Assembly (NCBI GenBank): GCA_023381895.1
Contig: JAMCTA010000145.1
Coordinates: forward strand, 1 to 7,653
Reading direction: 5' to 3'
Source of the DNA: Chloroflexota bacterium
Lineage (GTDB): Bacteria > Chloroflexota > UBA4733
DNA: 7,653 bases
This document shows, in pieces, positions 1 to 7,653 of this stretch (the first letter of the stretch is position 1; each line of letters starts with the position of its first letter). Below the pieces are notes generated by a model. It had not been told where the DNA came from and did not search any database. It was given only the letters and a program-made list of their open reading frames with translations. The translations under genes were made by a program, and so were the position numbers.

Positions 1-1952
<1,952 letters not shown>

Positions 1953-2049
1953 TCGCCGTGCCCGGGCAGCACATACCAGAAGAGAAGAGTTCGATGGTGC
2001 GGCAAGGCAACGGGTGACGTACTCGGGCCTGGTTGGGTTCATCGAACAC

Positions 2050-2066
2050 CGGCTCTAACGGAGCCG
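2050..2066. repeat. Inverted repeat / hairpin at the end of the pyruvate kinase remnant
   Basis: CGGCTC, a 5-nt loop (TAACG), then GAGCCG form a perfect 6-bp stem. It overlaps the stop codon (2055-2057, minus strand) of the remnant reading frame. Neither strand has a T-run after it, so it is not a textbook intrinsic terminator. It could still be a leftover of the old gene's 3' end or help end transcription of the permease gene. Confidence 0.4.
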
Positions 2067-2284
2067 AGCGCCGATCGTCTGCAGCTTGACGAAATTGGTC
2101 CGCCCCACACCAGAAGCGGGGCTGAGCCGGTGAGGACGCCGGTGCTGCCTTCCTGGATGGCGCCGCGGCGGAGCAGGTCGGTCGAGCCGGTGGCTAGCAT
2201 AGCGCGTAGCGCTGTTTCATCATCGCAAGCTGGGCCAGGTGTCACGACAATCTTGGTGCGGCGGGTAGCCGATTCAGGCGTGTC
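2055..2284 (-). pseudogene. pyk: Decayed pyruvate kinase gene: N- and C-terminal ends joined, middle missing, frameshifted
   Basis: Read from 2284 downwards, the frame gives RRTKIVVTPGPACDD, then ETALRAMLATG and TDLLR. This matches the N-terminal strand and helix of pyruvate kinases (RRTKIVATLGPAS..., then LR.L..AG.D..RLN). After about residue 25 past the GTG at 2245 the match jumps to the extreme C-terminus: AIQEGSTGVLTGSAPLLV resembles the final 'Q-G-D-x-V-V-L-T-G-S' strand. The ending TNFVKLQTIG appears only after a switch of frame near 2099-2101, consistent with one lost base, and runs to a TAG at 2055-2057. A normal enzyme has about 470 residues, so roughly 400 are gone, including the whole active-site barrel. 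No start codon with a ribosome site is visible upstream; an in-frame TAA lies near 2330. It is non-functional. The adjoining enolase makes a former glycolytic cluster plausible, by inference. Confidence 0.66.
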
Positions 2285-2329
2285 GAGGAGACCCTGGCAC
2301 GATTCTTTGGTCGACTCACTCTCCCACGC

Positions 2330-2362
2330 TTACTATTGAGTAATCTAACGCCGTAGCCGGCG
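2330..2362 (-). terminator. Possible weak terminator of the minus-strand operon: two small hairpins
   Basis: Just after the MFS stop codon (minus strand) come CGCCG-GCTA-CGGCG (2362-2349, 5-bp stem) and then TTAGATTACT. The second part of that sequence starts another hairpin, TTACT-CAAT-AGTAA (2343-2330). A GC-rich stem followed by a T-containing tract is terminator-like, but the stem is short and the tract is interrupted. It could act in both directions for the converging genes. Confidence 0.35.
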
Positions 2363-2369
2363 GCATCAC

Positions 2370-3584
2370 TCAGGTGCCCCTTGCCAGACGCTCTGCAGGC
2401 TCAGCCGTTGCTGGATCCCGGACGGCAAAGGCGAAGAGCAACGCCCCTAGCAAGATGACGGCCGCGATAACCGAGAAGGCGGGCGCAAAGCTCCAGAAGC
2501 CGATGAGCACCCCGGCGAGGATCGGGCCGGTGGCGTGACCAACGTCCCAGATGCTGCCGAACACGCCCATCGCCGAGCCGAGTTGGCTCTCTTTACAGAG
2601 GTCGGCAATCAATGCCGTGGTCGATGGCGTCACCGATCCCCAGCCCAGCCCGAAAATCGCGCTCAATACCAGCAGCAGTACGAAGCTCGCCGTATGAGGA
2701 ATGAGCAGCAGTGCCACAGCGCAGCAGAGCAGCCCAAACAGGATCACCACCTGTCGACCGATGCGGTCGGATACTGTCCCCATGATCGGCCTGCCGCCGA
2801 TCGAAGTCACCCCCAACATCCCGAAGAGAAAGCCTATGTGTAACGTATTGAGATGCACATGCACGGCATAGAGCGGTAAGAACGCTTGAATCGTCCCTAC
2901 TCCCAGGAACATAGCCGATTCCATAATGCTGGTGATGACAATGGCCCGTGTGCTAATGATTTCGCCGATGCCCTTCCTGAGCTTCTGGACAATGGCAGAG
3001 TAGTCCGGACGCTCTGCCGGCCGATGTTGATCCGTCGGGACGGTGAGAATCACGACGAAGGCCAGCGTGCCGATGAGACCGGACACTAGGAAGGCGAGCC
3101 GGAAGTTATCAGTAGTGGCAAACAAGATCACACCGCCAAGGAAAGGGCCGAGCAAGATACCGAAGTTCTCCGCCGCACTGTAGATGCCTAGTCGATGTGC
3201 TCGGTTTTCGCTACCCATGGAGGCCACCCAAGCCGAAGCGGCCGGAGCGTAGAGGGCCGTCGACAAGCCGTGGAAGAGACGAATAGGAATCAACTCCACA
3301 AAGGCATTCACCGGCAAGTACAAGAACGGTCCCACCATCTTGACGACCGTCCCAGCAACGAGGAGGCGGCGAAAGCCAAACTGGTCCGAGAGCGCGCCCG
3401 ACGGCAACTTCACGAACACGCCACTGATCGTCACCGAAGCGACAATCAAACCAATGACCACCGACGGTGCGCCCAACTGCTTGGCCAAGAGCGGTGAAAG
3501 CGGGGAGCGTGCCATTTCGTAACTCAGGCGCCCTAGGAATCCCACCAGGCACAAGGATACGAAAACCCATGGATACCGCTTCAT
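2370..3584 (-). CDS. Major facilitator superfamily transporter (12-helix, drug/metabolite efflux type)
   Basis: A 404-residue inner-membrane protein with twelve hydrophobic helices and the two-fold MFS layout. The cytoplasmic loop 2-3 motif is G63-ALSDQFGFRR and its repeat in loop 8-9 is G269-TVSDRIGR. The helix 5 'motif C' region, GIYSAAENFGILLGPFLGG in outline (133-151), is the glycine/proline pattern typical of exporters (DHA1-like). A long hydrophilic central loop (about 183-210) separates the halves. The substrate cannot be read from the sequence. The start ATG at 3584 places MKRYPW directly before helix 1. The ribosome site is weak (GAGAG about 11 nt upstream, or AGGGTAGG touching the start). 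It lies 43 nt after the second stress-protein gene and is probably the last gene of the same transcript. Whether it works with the membrane complex is unknown. Confidence 0.88.
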   Translation of the reverse strand: MKRYPWVFVSLCLVGFLGRLSYEMARSPLSPLLAKQLGAPSVVIGLIVASVTISGVFVKLPSGALSDQFGFRRLLVAGTVVKMVGPFLYLPVNAFVELIPIRLFHGLSTALYAPAASAWVASMGSENRAHRLGIYSAAENFGILLGPFLGGVILFATTDNFRLAFLVSGLIGTLAFVVILTVPTDQHRPAERPDYSAIVQKLRKGIGEIISTRAIVITSIMESAMFLGVGTIQAFLPLYAVHVHLNTLHIGFLFGMLGVTSIGGRPIMGTVSDRIGRQVVILFGLLCCAVALLLIPHTASFVLLLVLSAIFGLGWGSVTPSTTALIADLCKESQLGSAMGVFGSIWDVGHATGPILAGVLIGFWSFAPAFSVIAAVILLGALLFAFAVRDPATAEPAERLARGT

Positions 3585-3627
3585 CCTACCCTGATCTCTC
3601 TTTTGCGTTACCAGAATCCACCGTCAT

Positions 3628-4050
3628 TCAGCGCACGACTAAGACACTACACGGCGCGTGACGGACTAGCTTGTCCGCCACCGTGCCGAGAAACGGTTCC
3701 CACACTCCGGAGTAGCCGCTGCGCCCCAGTACCAGCAGATCGAATCCACCCTCCCCGGCGTACTCCACAATGCGTTTGGCGACGTTGCCGTGCCGCAGGG
3801 CCGTGTGTAACCGTACGCCTGCTGCCGCTGCCCTGTCCCGAGCGTGCTGCTGCAGTGAGGACAGGTAGAGTTCAGCTGCTTCTGTCCCTTGCTCGACCTC
3901 TCCGTGCGAGGAAGCAAAGTCCAGGGGCGTTCCGTGGACCGAGACCAACCAAAGTTCCTGACTCGCCTGCTTGACCAGATCGAGTGCACGCTCCAACGCC
4001 TGCTGCGCCCCCTCCGAGCCGTCATAGGCCACCACGATTTTGCGGAACAT
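3628..4050 (-). CDS. Universal stress protein (UspA family), ATP-binding type
   Basis: A 140-residue single-domain cytosolic protein of the Usp alpha/beta fold, which usually acts as a dimer. It starts KIVVAYDGSEGA, with the family's Asp10 in the first strand loop. The nucleotide loop is complete: G109-RS-G112, nine residues, then G122-T123 (G-2x-G-9x-G-T), followed by the usual HAPCSVLVV final strand. This favours the ATP-binding class of Usp proteins. The ATG at 4050 has a GGGGAG-type ribosome site a few bases upstream and lies 14 nt after the preceding stress-protein gene. Members of the family respond to starvation, anoxia or membrane stress and can regulate partner proteins. The target here is unknown. 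It is clearly a divergent paralogue of its neighbour, not a recent copy. Confidence 0.93.
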   Translation of the reverse strand: MFRKIVVAYDGSEGAQQALERALDLVKQASQELWLVSVHGTPLDFASSHGEVEQGTEAAELYLSSLQQHARDRAAAAGVRLHTALRHGNVAKRIVEYAGEGGFDLLVLGRSGYSGVWEPFLGTVADKLVRHAPCSVLVVR

Positions 4051-4064
4051 GCTGAGCTCTCCCC

Positions 4065-4538
4065 TCAGTTGGCAATGTAGGGGACCAGCAGCACCGGACA
4101 GGGAGCTGCCCGGGAGACTGCCTCCCCCACCATTCCCGTGAGCAGGCGGGCGAAGCCGCCGCCACCCTTATGCGCACCGAGAACGATCAGGTCCACAGCA
4201 TGCTCACGGGCATAGGTGATGATGGTCTCTGGTCTCTGGCCGCTGGACACCACCTCGTGCCGGAAGGTGATGCCGGCGCGAGTCGCTACTCGTTCCAGTG
4301 GCGTCAGGTGTCCGTTGTAAAACTGCTGGGCTGCTGCTATCAAGCTGTCACGCTCATCCTGGCTTTCCACATGGTCTGGAATACGCGCCACCGAGATCAC
4401 GAGTAGCTCTGCATTGCAGCATCGCGCCAACTGCGCCGCTAGACCGAAGGCGTGAGTGCTGCTCTCTGAGGCATCCCACCCAACCAGGATGCGCCGGAAG
4501 GGACCGTTCGCCTCCCAGGTGTCTCGTTCATCTGCCAT
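4065..4538 (-). CDS. Universal stress protein (UspA family), with a degenerate nucleotide loop
   Basis: A Usp-fold protein of 157 residues from the ATG at 4538. I prefer this start because GGAGG (4547-4551) sits 8 nt before it. A longer frame from a TTG at 4553 would add five residues, would run over that ribosome site and would overlap the previous gene. The domain begins RRILVGWDASESS (Asp22) and ends APCPVLLVPY. The nucleotide loop is abnormal: G121-AHK-G125, nine residues, G135-M136. That is one residue too long at the front, and Met replaces the final Ser/Thr, so ATP binding is doubtful. The gene begins only 4 nt after the stop of the antiporter-like subunit, and its ribosome site lies within that gene's last codons. 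The two are thus very likely co-translated, which hints at a role with the membrane complex. Confidence 0.9.
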   Translation of the reverse strand: MADERDTWEANGPFRRILVGWDASESSTHAFGLAAQLARCCNAELLVISVARIPDHVESQDERDSLIAAAQQFYNGHLTPLERVATRAGITFRHEVVSSGQRPETIITYAREHAVDLIVLGAHKGGGGFARLLTGMVGEAVSRAAPCPVLLVPYIAN

Positions 4539-4542
4539 GGGT

Positions 4543-6594
4543 TCACCCTCCAACCACTACCCGCGTCACCGCCAGGATCGCCAGGAGTACCAGCAGCATA
4601 TAGAGGAGATACAGGCTCAGCACACCGGATTGCGTGCGACGAACGGCCGCTGTGATTGCCAGAGCCGCTGCTACCAGCGGTCTGTAGAATAAGGATTCGA
4701 ACGCGTAGTTGATGGTCGACTGGTAACGCAGTTCGGGAGGGAAGAGCTCGGGCGCTGTCACTCGCAGGCTACGCCGCAGGCGGTAGAGCATCTGAAAGAT
4801 CACCCGCGCCATATTTGAGAAGGCAAGCGGTGTATATTCGACGTCCGGCTCCGGCCAGCCGCTCGCAGAGGTCCAGACCTTGGCGCGCTGCAAGCTCTGC
4901 CCATGCCGGTGAAGAAGCGCACGCAGTGCGAGCGGTATCAGCAGGAAGAGCGGTAAGGCGATGATCAGCTCGGTGGGTGACGTGCTGGAGAAGTTGGCAA
5001 AGGCTGGCTGGATGGCCAGGTGCGGCCAAACGGCTATGACAGTCGCGACGTTGGCGCCAGCAGCGACCGCGACGGAAGCCGCCGCAAACTGCGCCGCCCA
5101 GGGGGCACCCACGCCGATAGCCACGGTGAGAAAGGCTAGAATGGCGAGCGCCCGGGCGGCGCTCCCGTCCACATCTCCGGCCTTCGCGGCACTTTCACTC
5201 CGCGGCACGCCGAGAAACACGATGCCGTAGACTTTGACGAAGGCGATCAAGGCCAGGCCGGCCGTGAGCGCCAGTAATGCTCCGGCTATCGCCGTCCCCA
5301 GTTGCTCAGCCTCACCGCCTAAGCGGAAGCCCTGCATGAGGGCTTCGAAAGTCAGCCACTCGCCGGTGAAGCCACCTAGTGGTGGCATGGCGGCCAGTGA
5401 CAACACACCTACGAGCATGACACCGCCTAGCCAAGGCGCACGGTGGGCCAAGCCGCCGAGTTCCGCCATGTCCGTAGTCCCGGCCACTCGCTCTATCCCG
5501 CCGCTGCCCGCAAAGAGCAGACTCTTCGCCACGGCGTGCTGCAACAGATGCAAACAAGCTGCCACCAACCCAGCTCCAGCCAGTAGTGGCAGATGATCGG
5601 CCTTCCCAATCAGGGCCACCCCTACCCCAATGAGTATGATGCCGGCGTGTTCGACGCTGGAGTAGGAGATGAACCTCTTGAGGTCATTCTGGACTACACC
5701 ATAGAGGATGCCGATGAAGGCGGTGAACGCACCACCGAGCATCACGATCAGCCCCCACCAGGCCTGTGCCGGTCCAAGAAAGTCGAACCCCACCCGGATG
5801 AGGCCATAGATGCCTAGGTTGAGCACAATACCGGCCATCACCGCGGCCGCGTTCGATGGTGCTGCCGGATAGCCACGAGGCAGCCAGACTTGCATGGGCA
5901 GCAGGCCCACCTTAGCACCGAAACCGATTAGTGCCAGTACTAACACGGCACTACGCAGCGGGGCGCTGAGCGCTGGCCCCATCTGGGTGAATGTGCTGAA
6001 CGCAAAGCCGCCGGTGCCCGCAACCAGGAGGAGGAAGGCGGCAACCAGGGCCGCAGCCGGCACCTTTGCCAGGCTCAAGGTGAAGTAGGCCTCGGAAGCT
6101 GCGCGTGGCTGGTCGTACCGGCTCACGATGGCGAGATACATCGCAAGCGACGTCAGTTCCCAGGCAAACAGGAAGACGAAGGCATTGGCGGCACAGAGCA
6201 CCAGAGTAGTGGCAAAGAGTAGTAGATGATAACTCGCGAGCGCGGAGGATAGCCATTCGCGCTGCTTGCCCTCCCACGGTCCGGCGGCGGAGAAGAACGT
6301 CAGAGGTAGACTAACCATCCCGGTAATGAACAGGAAGAACCCACTGAGCGAATCAACAGTTAGACCAGCGGAACCGAACATGTCGCCACCGAAAATGCCG
6401 AGGATGGGCTGAGTGCCGCCGAGCACTGCCAGAAGGCCGGTCAGTAGGGCTGCCAGGTCGGCAATGGCGCCACAGGTCCATGCGAGCTGGCGCAATGCTG
6501 GCCGGTGGCGGCTGGCCAGCGCCACTGCAATGGCCAGCAAGCGCGCTGCGAAGATACAGCCGAGTGCGATGGGCGCGAAGGCAGCGACGGTCAC
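4543..6594 (-). CDS. HyfB/HycC-like proton-translocating (antiporter-type) membrane subunit of a complex I/hydrogenase-4-related complex
   Basis: A 683-residue integral membrane protein of the NuoL/NuoM/Mrp family, closest in layout to HyfB/HycC. Such subunits move protons or ions across the membrane when the peripheral arm of the complex changes state. Expected charged residues: Glu146 in FAWELTSLAMYL, Lys228 in GFGAKVGLLPMQVWLP, NDLKRFISYSSVEHAGII (303-320), Lys357 in HAVAKSLLF, the loop MPPLGGFTGEW (403-413) and Lys454 in FVKVYGIVFLG. Helix 8 is odd: YPAAPSNAAAVMAGIVLNLGIYG has Asn248 and Asn259 where HyfB/HycC types have the His of 'PSHVSALMSG' and a following Lys. The C-terminal part (about 572-683: V-W-x-S-x-S-G-W, VEYTPLAFSNMARVIF, then a last helix) also follows HyfB, with Ser for the Cys of the 'WxCGY' element. 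The GTG start at 6594 overlaps the previous stop by 4 nt, with AGGAG 8 nt upstream (6603-6607). Confidence 0.93.
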   Translation of the reverse strand: MTVAAFAPIALGCIFAARLLAIAVALASRHRPALRQLAWTCGAIADLAALLTGLLAVLGGTQPILGIFGGDMFGSAGLTVDSLSGFFLFITGMVSLPLTFFSAAGPWEGKQREWLSSALASYHLLLFATTLVLCAANAFVFLFAWELTSLAMYLAIVSRYDQPRAASEAYFTLSLAKVPAAALVAAFLLLVAGTGGFAFSTFTQMGPALSAPLRSAVLVLALIGFGAKVGLLPMQVWLPRGYPAAPSNAAAVMAGIVLNLGIYGLIRVGFDFLGPAQAWWGLIVMLGGAFTAFIGILYGVVQNDLKRFISYSSVEHAGIILIGVGVALIGKADHLPLLAGAGLVAACLHLLQHAVAKSLLFAGSGGIERVAGTTDMAELGGLAHRAPWLGGVMLVGVLSLAAMPPLGGFTGEWLTFEALMQGFRLGGEAEQLGTAIAGALLALTAGLALIAFVKVYGIVFLGVPRSESAAKAGDVDGSAARALAILAFLTVAIGVGAPWAAQFAAASVAVAAGANVATVIAVWPHLAIQPAFANFSSTSPTELIIALPLFLLIPLALRALLHRHGQSLQRAKVWTSASGWPEPDVEYTPLAFSNMARVIFQMLYRLRRSLRVTAPELFPPELRYQSTINYAFESLFYRPLVAAALAITAAVRRTQSGVLSLYLLYMLLVLLAILAVTRVVVGG
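4547..4551 (-). promoter_or_regulatory. Ribosome binding site of the first stress-protein gene
   Basis: GGAGG on the minus strand, 8 nt before the ATG at 4538 and inside the last codons of the upstream membrane-subunit gene. It decides the start in favour of 4538 over the TTG at 4553. Confidence 0.7.
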
Positions 6595-7487
6595 AGCTGG
6601 TTCTCCTCACCCATGGCGACAGAGGAATGCGCAATACCATCAGGTTCTGACATAGGGTTCACTACAATGTCATTCTCGTGCGGCTCGCTTGGCTGGGATG
6701 GCACTCGCTGCGCTACACGACCAAGACTGAGCAACAGGCCGTAGATCAGAGAGAGAGGAGAAGGTGGCGTGCCAGGAATGAACACGTCCACCGGCAGCAC
6801 GGCAGCAACACCATCCAGCACGGCGTAGCTGCCGCGGTAGATGCCACCGCTGCATGCAGCCGTGCCTGCTGCCACGACCAGCTTGGGCTGGGTCATAGCA
6901 GCGTACGTTTCCCGAAGAGGCCCGGCCATTGCTCGAGTCATCGCCCCAGTGACCAGGAGCACGTCGGCGTGACGCGGTGCTGGTGTGAAGAAGAGTCCCA
7001 GCCTGTGGATGTCATAGAAAGGGTTGGTAAGCGCATAGATTTCCTGTTCCACCGCACCATCCGAGCCAGCATCCACGTGGCGGATGTGGACGGACCGGCG
7101 TAGATCCTTCACGCGCTGCGCCAGCGCTTGGCGTGCCACTGGCACCACCTGCTCTTCGTCTGGGCTCTGATCGACATTCAGCACTAGGTCACATTGCCGC
7201 CGCACCGCCAGCTCGAAGTCGGGAGTCATCCGGATCGCCTGAGGACAAACCTCAGCACACAAGCCGCACTGAATACAGCGACCTAGGTCCAGTCGCAGCC
7301 CCTGTGGCGTCGACTGCAGCGCCTGCGTCGGACAGATGGCTACGGCGGCGTCACAGGCACCGTCGCGGCAACGCGCTTGGTCGATCGTGGGCCGGCCGCG
7401 GAATGCTGGCGCCAGACTATCAGAGCGGTCCGGATAGTGCGTAGTGAGTACACCGGTACGTATCCCCCGCCAGATCCAACCGAACAT
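6591..7487 (-). CDS. Fusion of HycF-like ferredoxin domain and NuoB/HycG-like small subunit lacking its cluster ligands
   Basis: 298 residues. Residues 1-100 follow HycF/HyfH: MFGWIWRGIRTG, THYP, FRGRP, then two iron-sulfur motifs. The second motif is regular (C71-x2-C74-x2-C77-x3-C81-P). The first has only C40, C45 and C52-P, with Ala48 where another Cys is expected. Residues about 130-262 are a NuoB/HycG domain, well matched in DAGS (139-142), PRHADVLLVTG (171-181), the GG(I/M)Y turn (214-217) and LPVDVFIPG (231-239). All four ligands of the N2-type [4Fe-4S] cluster are replaced: Asp143 and Val146 (usual SCNGC), Ala210 (usual GDC/GSC) and Thr240 (usual PGCPP). Cys212 is the only Cys left in this domain. 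The tail after about 262 is hydrophilic with no known match. It should sit in the peripheral cytoplasmic arm against the large subunit. The start at 7487 has AAGGAG 5 nt upstream, and the gene lies 29 nt after the large subunit. Confidence 0.93.
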   Translation of the reverse strand: MFGWIWRGIRTGVLTTHYPDRSDSLAPAFRGRPTIDQARCRDGACDAAVAICPTQALQSTPQGLRLDLGRCIQCGLCAEVCPQAIRMTPDFELAVRRQCDLVLNVDQSPDEEQVVPVARQALAQRVKDLRRSVHIRHVDAGSDGAVEQEIYALTNPFYDIHRLGLFFTPAPRHADVLLVTGAMTRAMAGPLRETYAAMTQPKLVVAAGTAACSGGIYRGSYAVLDGVAAVLPVDVFIPGTPPSPLSLIYGLLLSLGRVAQRVPSQPSEPHENDIVVNPMSEPDGIAHSSVAMGEENQL

Positions 7488-7492
7488 CGCTA

Positions 7493-7498
7493 CTCCTT
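7493..7498 (-). promoter_or_regulatory. Ribosome binding site of the ferredoxin/small-subunit fusion gene
   Basis: AAGGAG on the minus strand, 5 nt before the ATG at 7487, in the 29-nt gap after the large-subunit stop codon. It confirms the chosen start. Confidence 0.75.
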
Positions 7499-7516
7499 AA
7501 CGGCGCAGATGCACCC

Positions 7517-7653
7517 TCACAGGTCGCATCCCGCCTGAGTCAAGCCAAAGCTGTGTTCTGCAAAGCCAAAATCAGTCAACACGTTCCCGGCGATGGCTCG
7601 CGTGAAGAGCGGCCAGTTCACAAATGATGGCGACCGCACCTTGCAGCGATCGA
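7517..7653 (-). CDS. C-terminal end of a NuoD/HycE-like large subunit (hydrogenase-related), [NiFe] ligand motif absent; 5' part outside window
   Basis: This short piece is open on the minus strand from the window edge to a TGA at 7519-7517 (44 codons plus stop). It translates as RCKVRSPSFVNWP (residues 2-14), then AGNVLTDFG and a short end closing in TQAGCDL. The opening is nearly the same as the C-terminal region of formate hydrogenlyase large subunit HycE (RCKVRVPTYANWP, then GNTVSD). An ungapped alignment puts Thr and Gly where HycE has the two cysteines of DPCxxC, which hold the Ni-Fe centre. A one-residue shift would recover only the second Cys. The protein also ends there, like a hydrogenase after C-terminal processing. 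It is the large subunit of the same complex as the next two genes. Only its tail can be judged; the N-terminal RxCxxC pair lies outside the window. Confidence 0.83.
   Translation of the reverse strand, partial: DRCKVRSPSFVNWPLFTRAIAGNVLTDFGFAEHSFGLTQAGCDL

Larger units (their letters stand above)
1953..2369. other. Region between converging genes, no intact gene
   Basis: This stretch separates the end of the permease gene (plus strand) from the end of the MFS gene (minus strand). It holds a decayed pyruvate kinase fragment on the minus strand (about 2055-2284) and small inverted repeats at 1958-1972, 2050-2066, 2330-2343 and 2349-2362. I see no tRNA, intact open reading frame, insertion sequence ends or array-type repeats. 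The part from 2330 to 2350 is noticeably richer in A and T than the rest. Confidence 0.7.

Noticed and set aside
1958..1972. GTGC...GCAC repeat just after the permease stop as a terminator
   Set aside because: The stem is only 4 bp with no T-tract; too weak to call.
2039..2245. 68-codon minus-strand frame as an intact small gene
   Set aside because: It starts at a GTG inside the pyruvate kinase-like text and leaves the homologous frame before its end, so it is part of the relic.
4539..4553. TTG start at 4553 for the first stress protein
   Set aside because: It would overlap the preceding gene and has a worse ribosome site; the ATG at 4538 is preceded by GGAGG at good spacing.
7572..7652. 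Another minus-strand frame at the right edge (ending ...HRRERVD)
   Set aside because: It has no recognisable family, while the neighbouring frame matches the HycE C-terminus residue by residue.

Overview
The window (GC-rich, roughly 60% by eye) comes from a bacterial chromosome. It holds two converging gene groups. The taxon cannot be fixed from the sequence. The gene mix (a complex I/hydrogenase-4-like membrane complex, universal stress proteins, a glycolytic enolase) would suit a chemolithotrophic or facultatively anaerobic proteobacterium or relative, but that is only a guess.

Plus strand, 1-1952: the 3' part of an enolase gene with all visible catalytic residues, overlapping by 4 nt a PiT-family (phosphate permease-like) membrane protein. 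The first of the permease's two signature repeats has lost its Asn/Asp residues. Between the two converging groups, 1953-2369, there is no intact gene. There is, on the minus strand, what I read as the remains of a pyruvate kinase gene: an N-terminal piece joined directly to a C-terminal piece, with a frameshift near the end. Two small hairpins lie beyond it.

Minus strand, 7653 down to 2370: a probable operon. In order of transcription it contains the last 44 codons of a NuoD/HycE-like large subunit, a fusion of a HycF-like ferredoxin domain with a NuoB/HycG-like small subunit, a HyfB/HycC-like proton-channel (antiporter-like) subunit, two universal stress proteins and an MFS transporter. Spacing is tight: 29 nt, 4-nt overlap, 4 nt, 14 nt, 43 nt.

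The main point of interest is that this complex looks like a relative of membrane-bound group 4 [NiFe] hydrogenases that has lost its redox centres. The large subunit lacks the C-terminal DPCxxC nickel-iron ligand motif. The small subunit has replaced all four cysteines that normally hold the proximal (N2-type) [4Fe-4S] cluster. The first ferredoxin motif is incomplete, and the membrane subunit has Asn where hydrogenase-4-type subunits carry a conserved His and Lys. The folds are otherwise well kept, so the proteins appear to be under selection for something other than hydrogen chemistry. This resembles the hydrogenase-related (Ehr) branch of the complex I family. The tightly coupled stress-protein genes may be part of the same unit.
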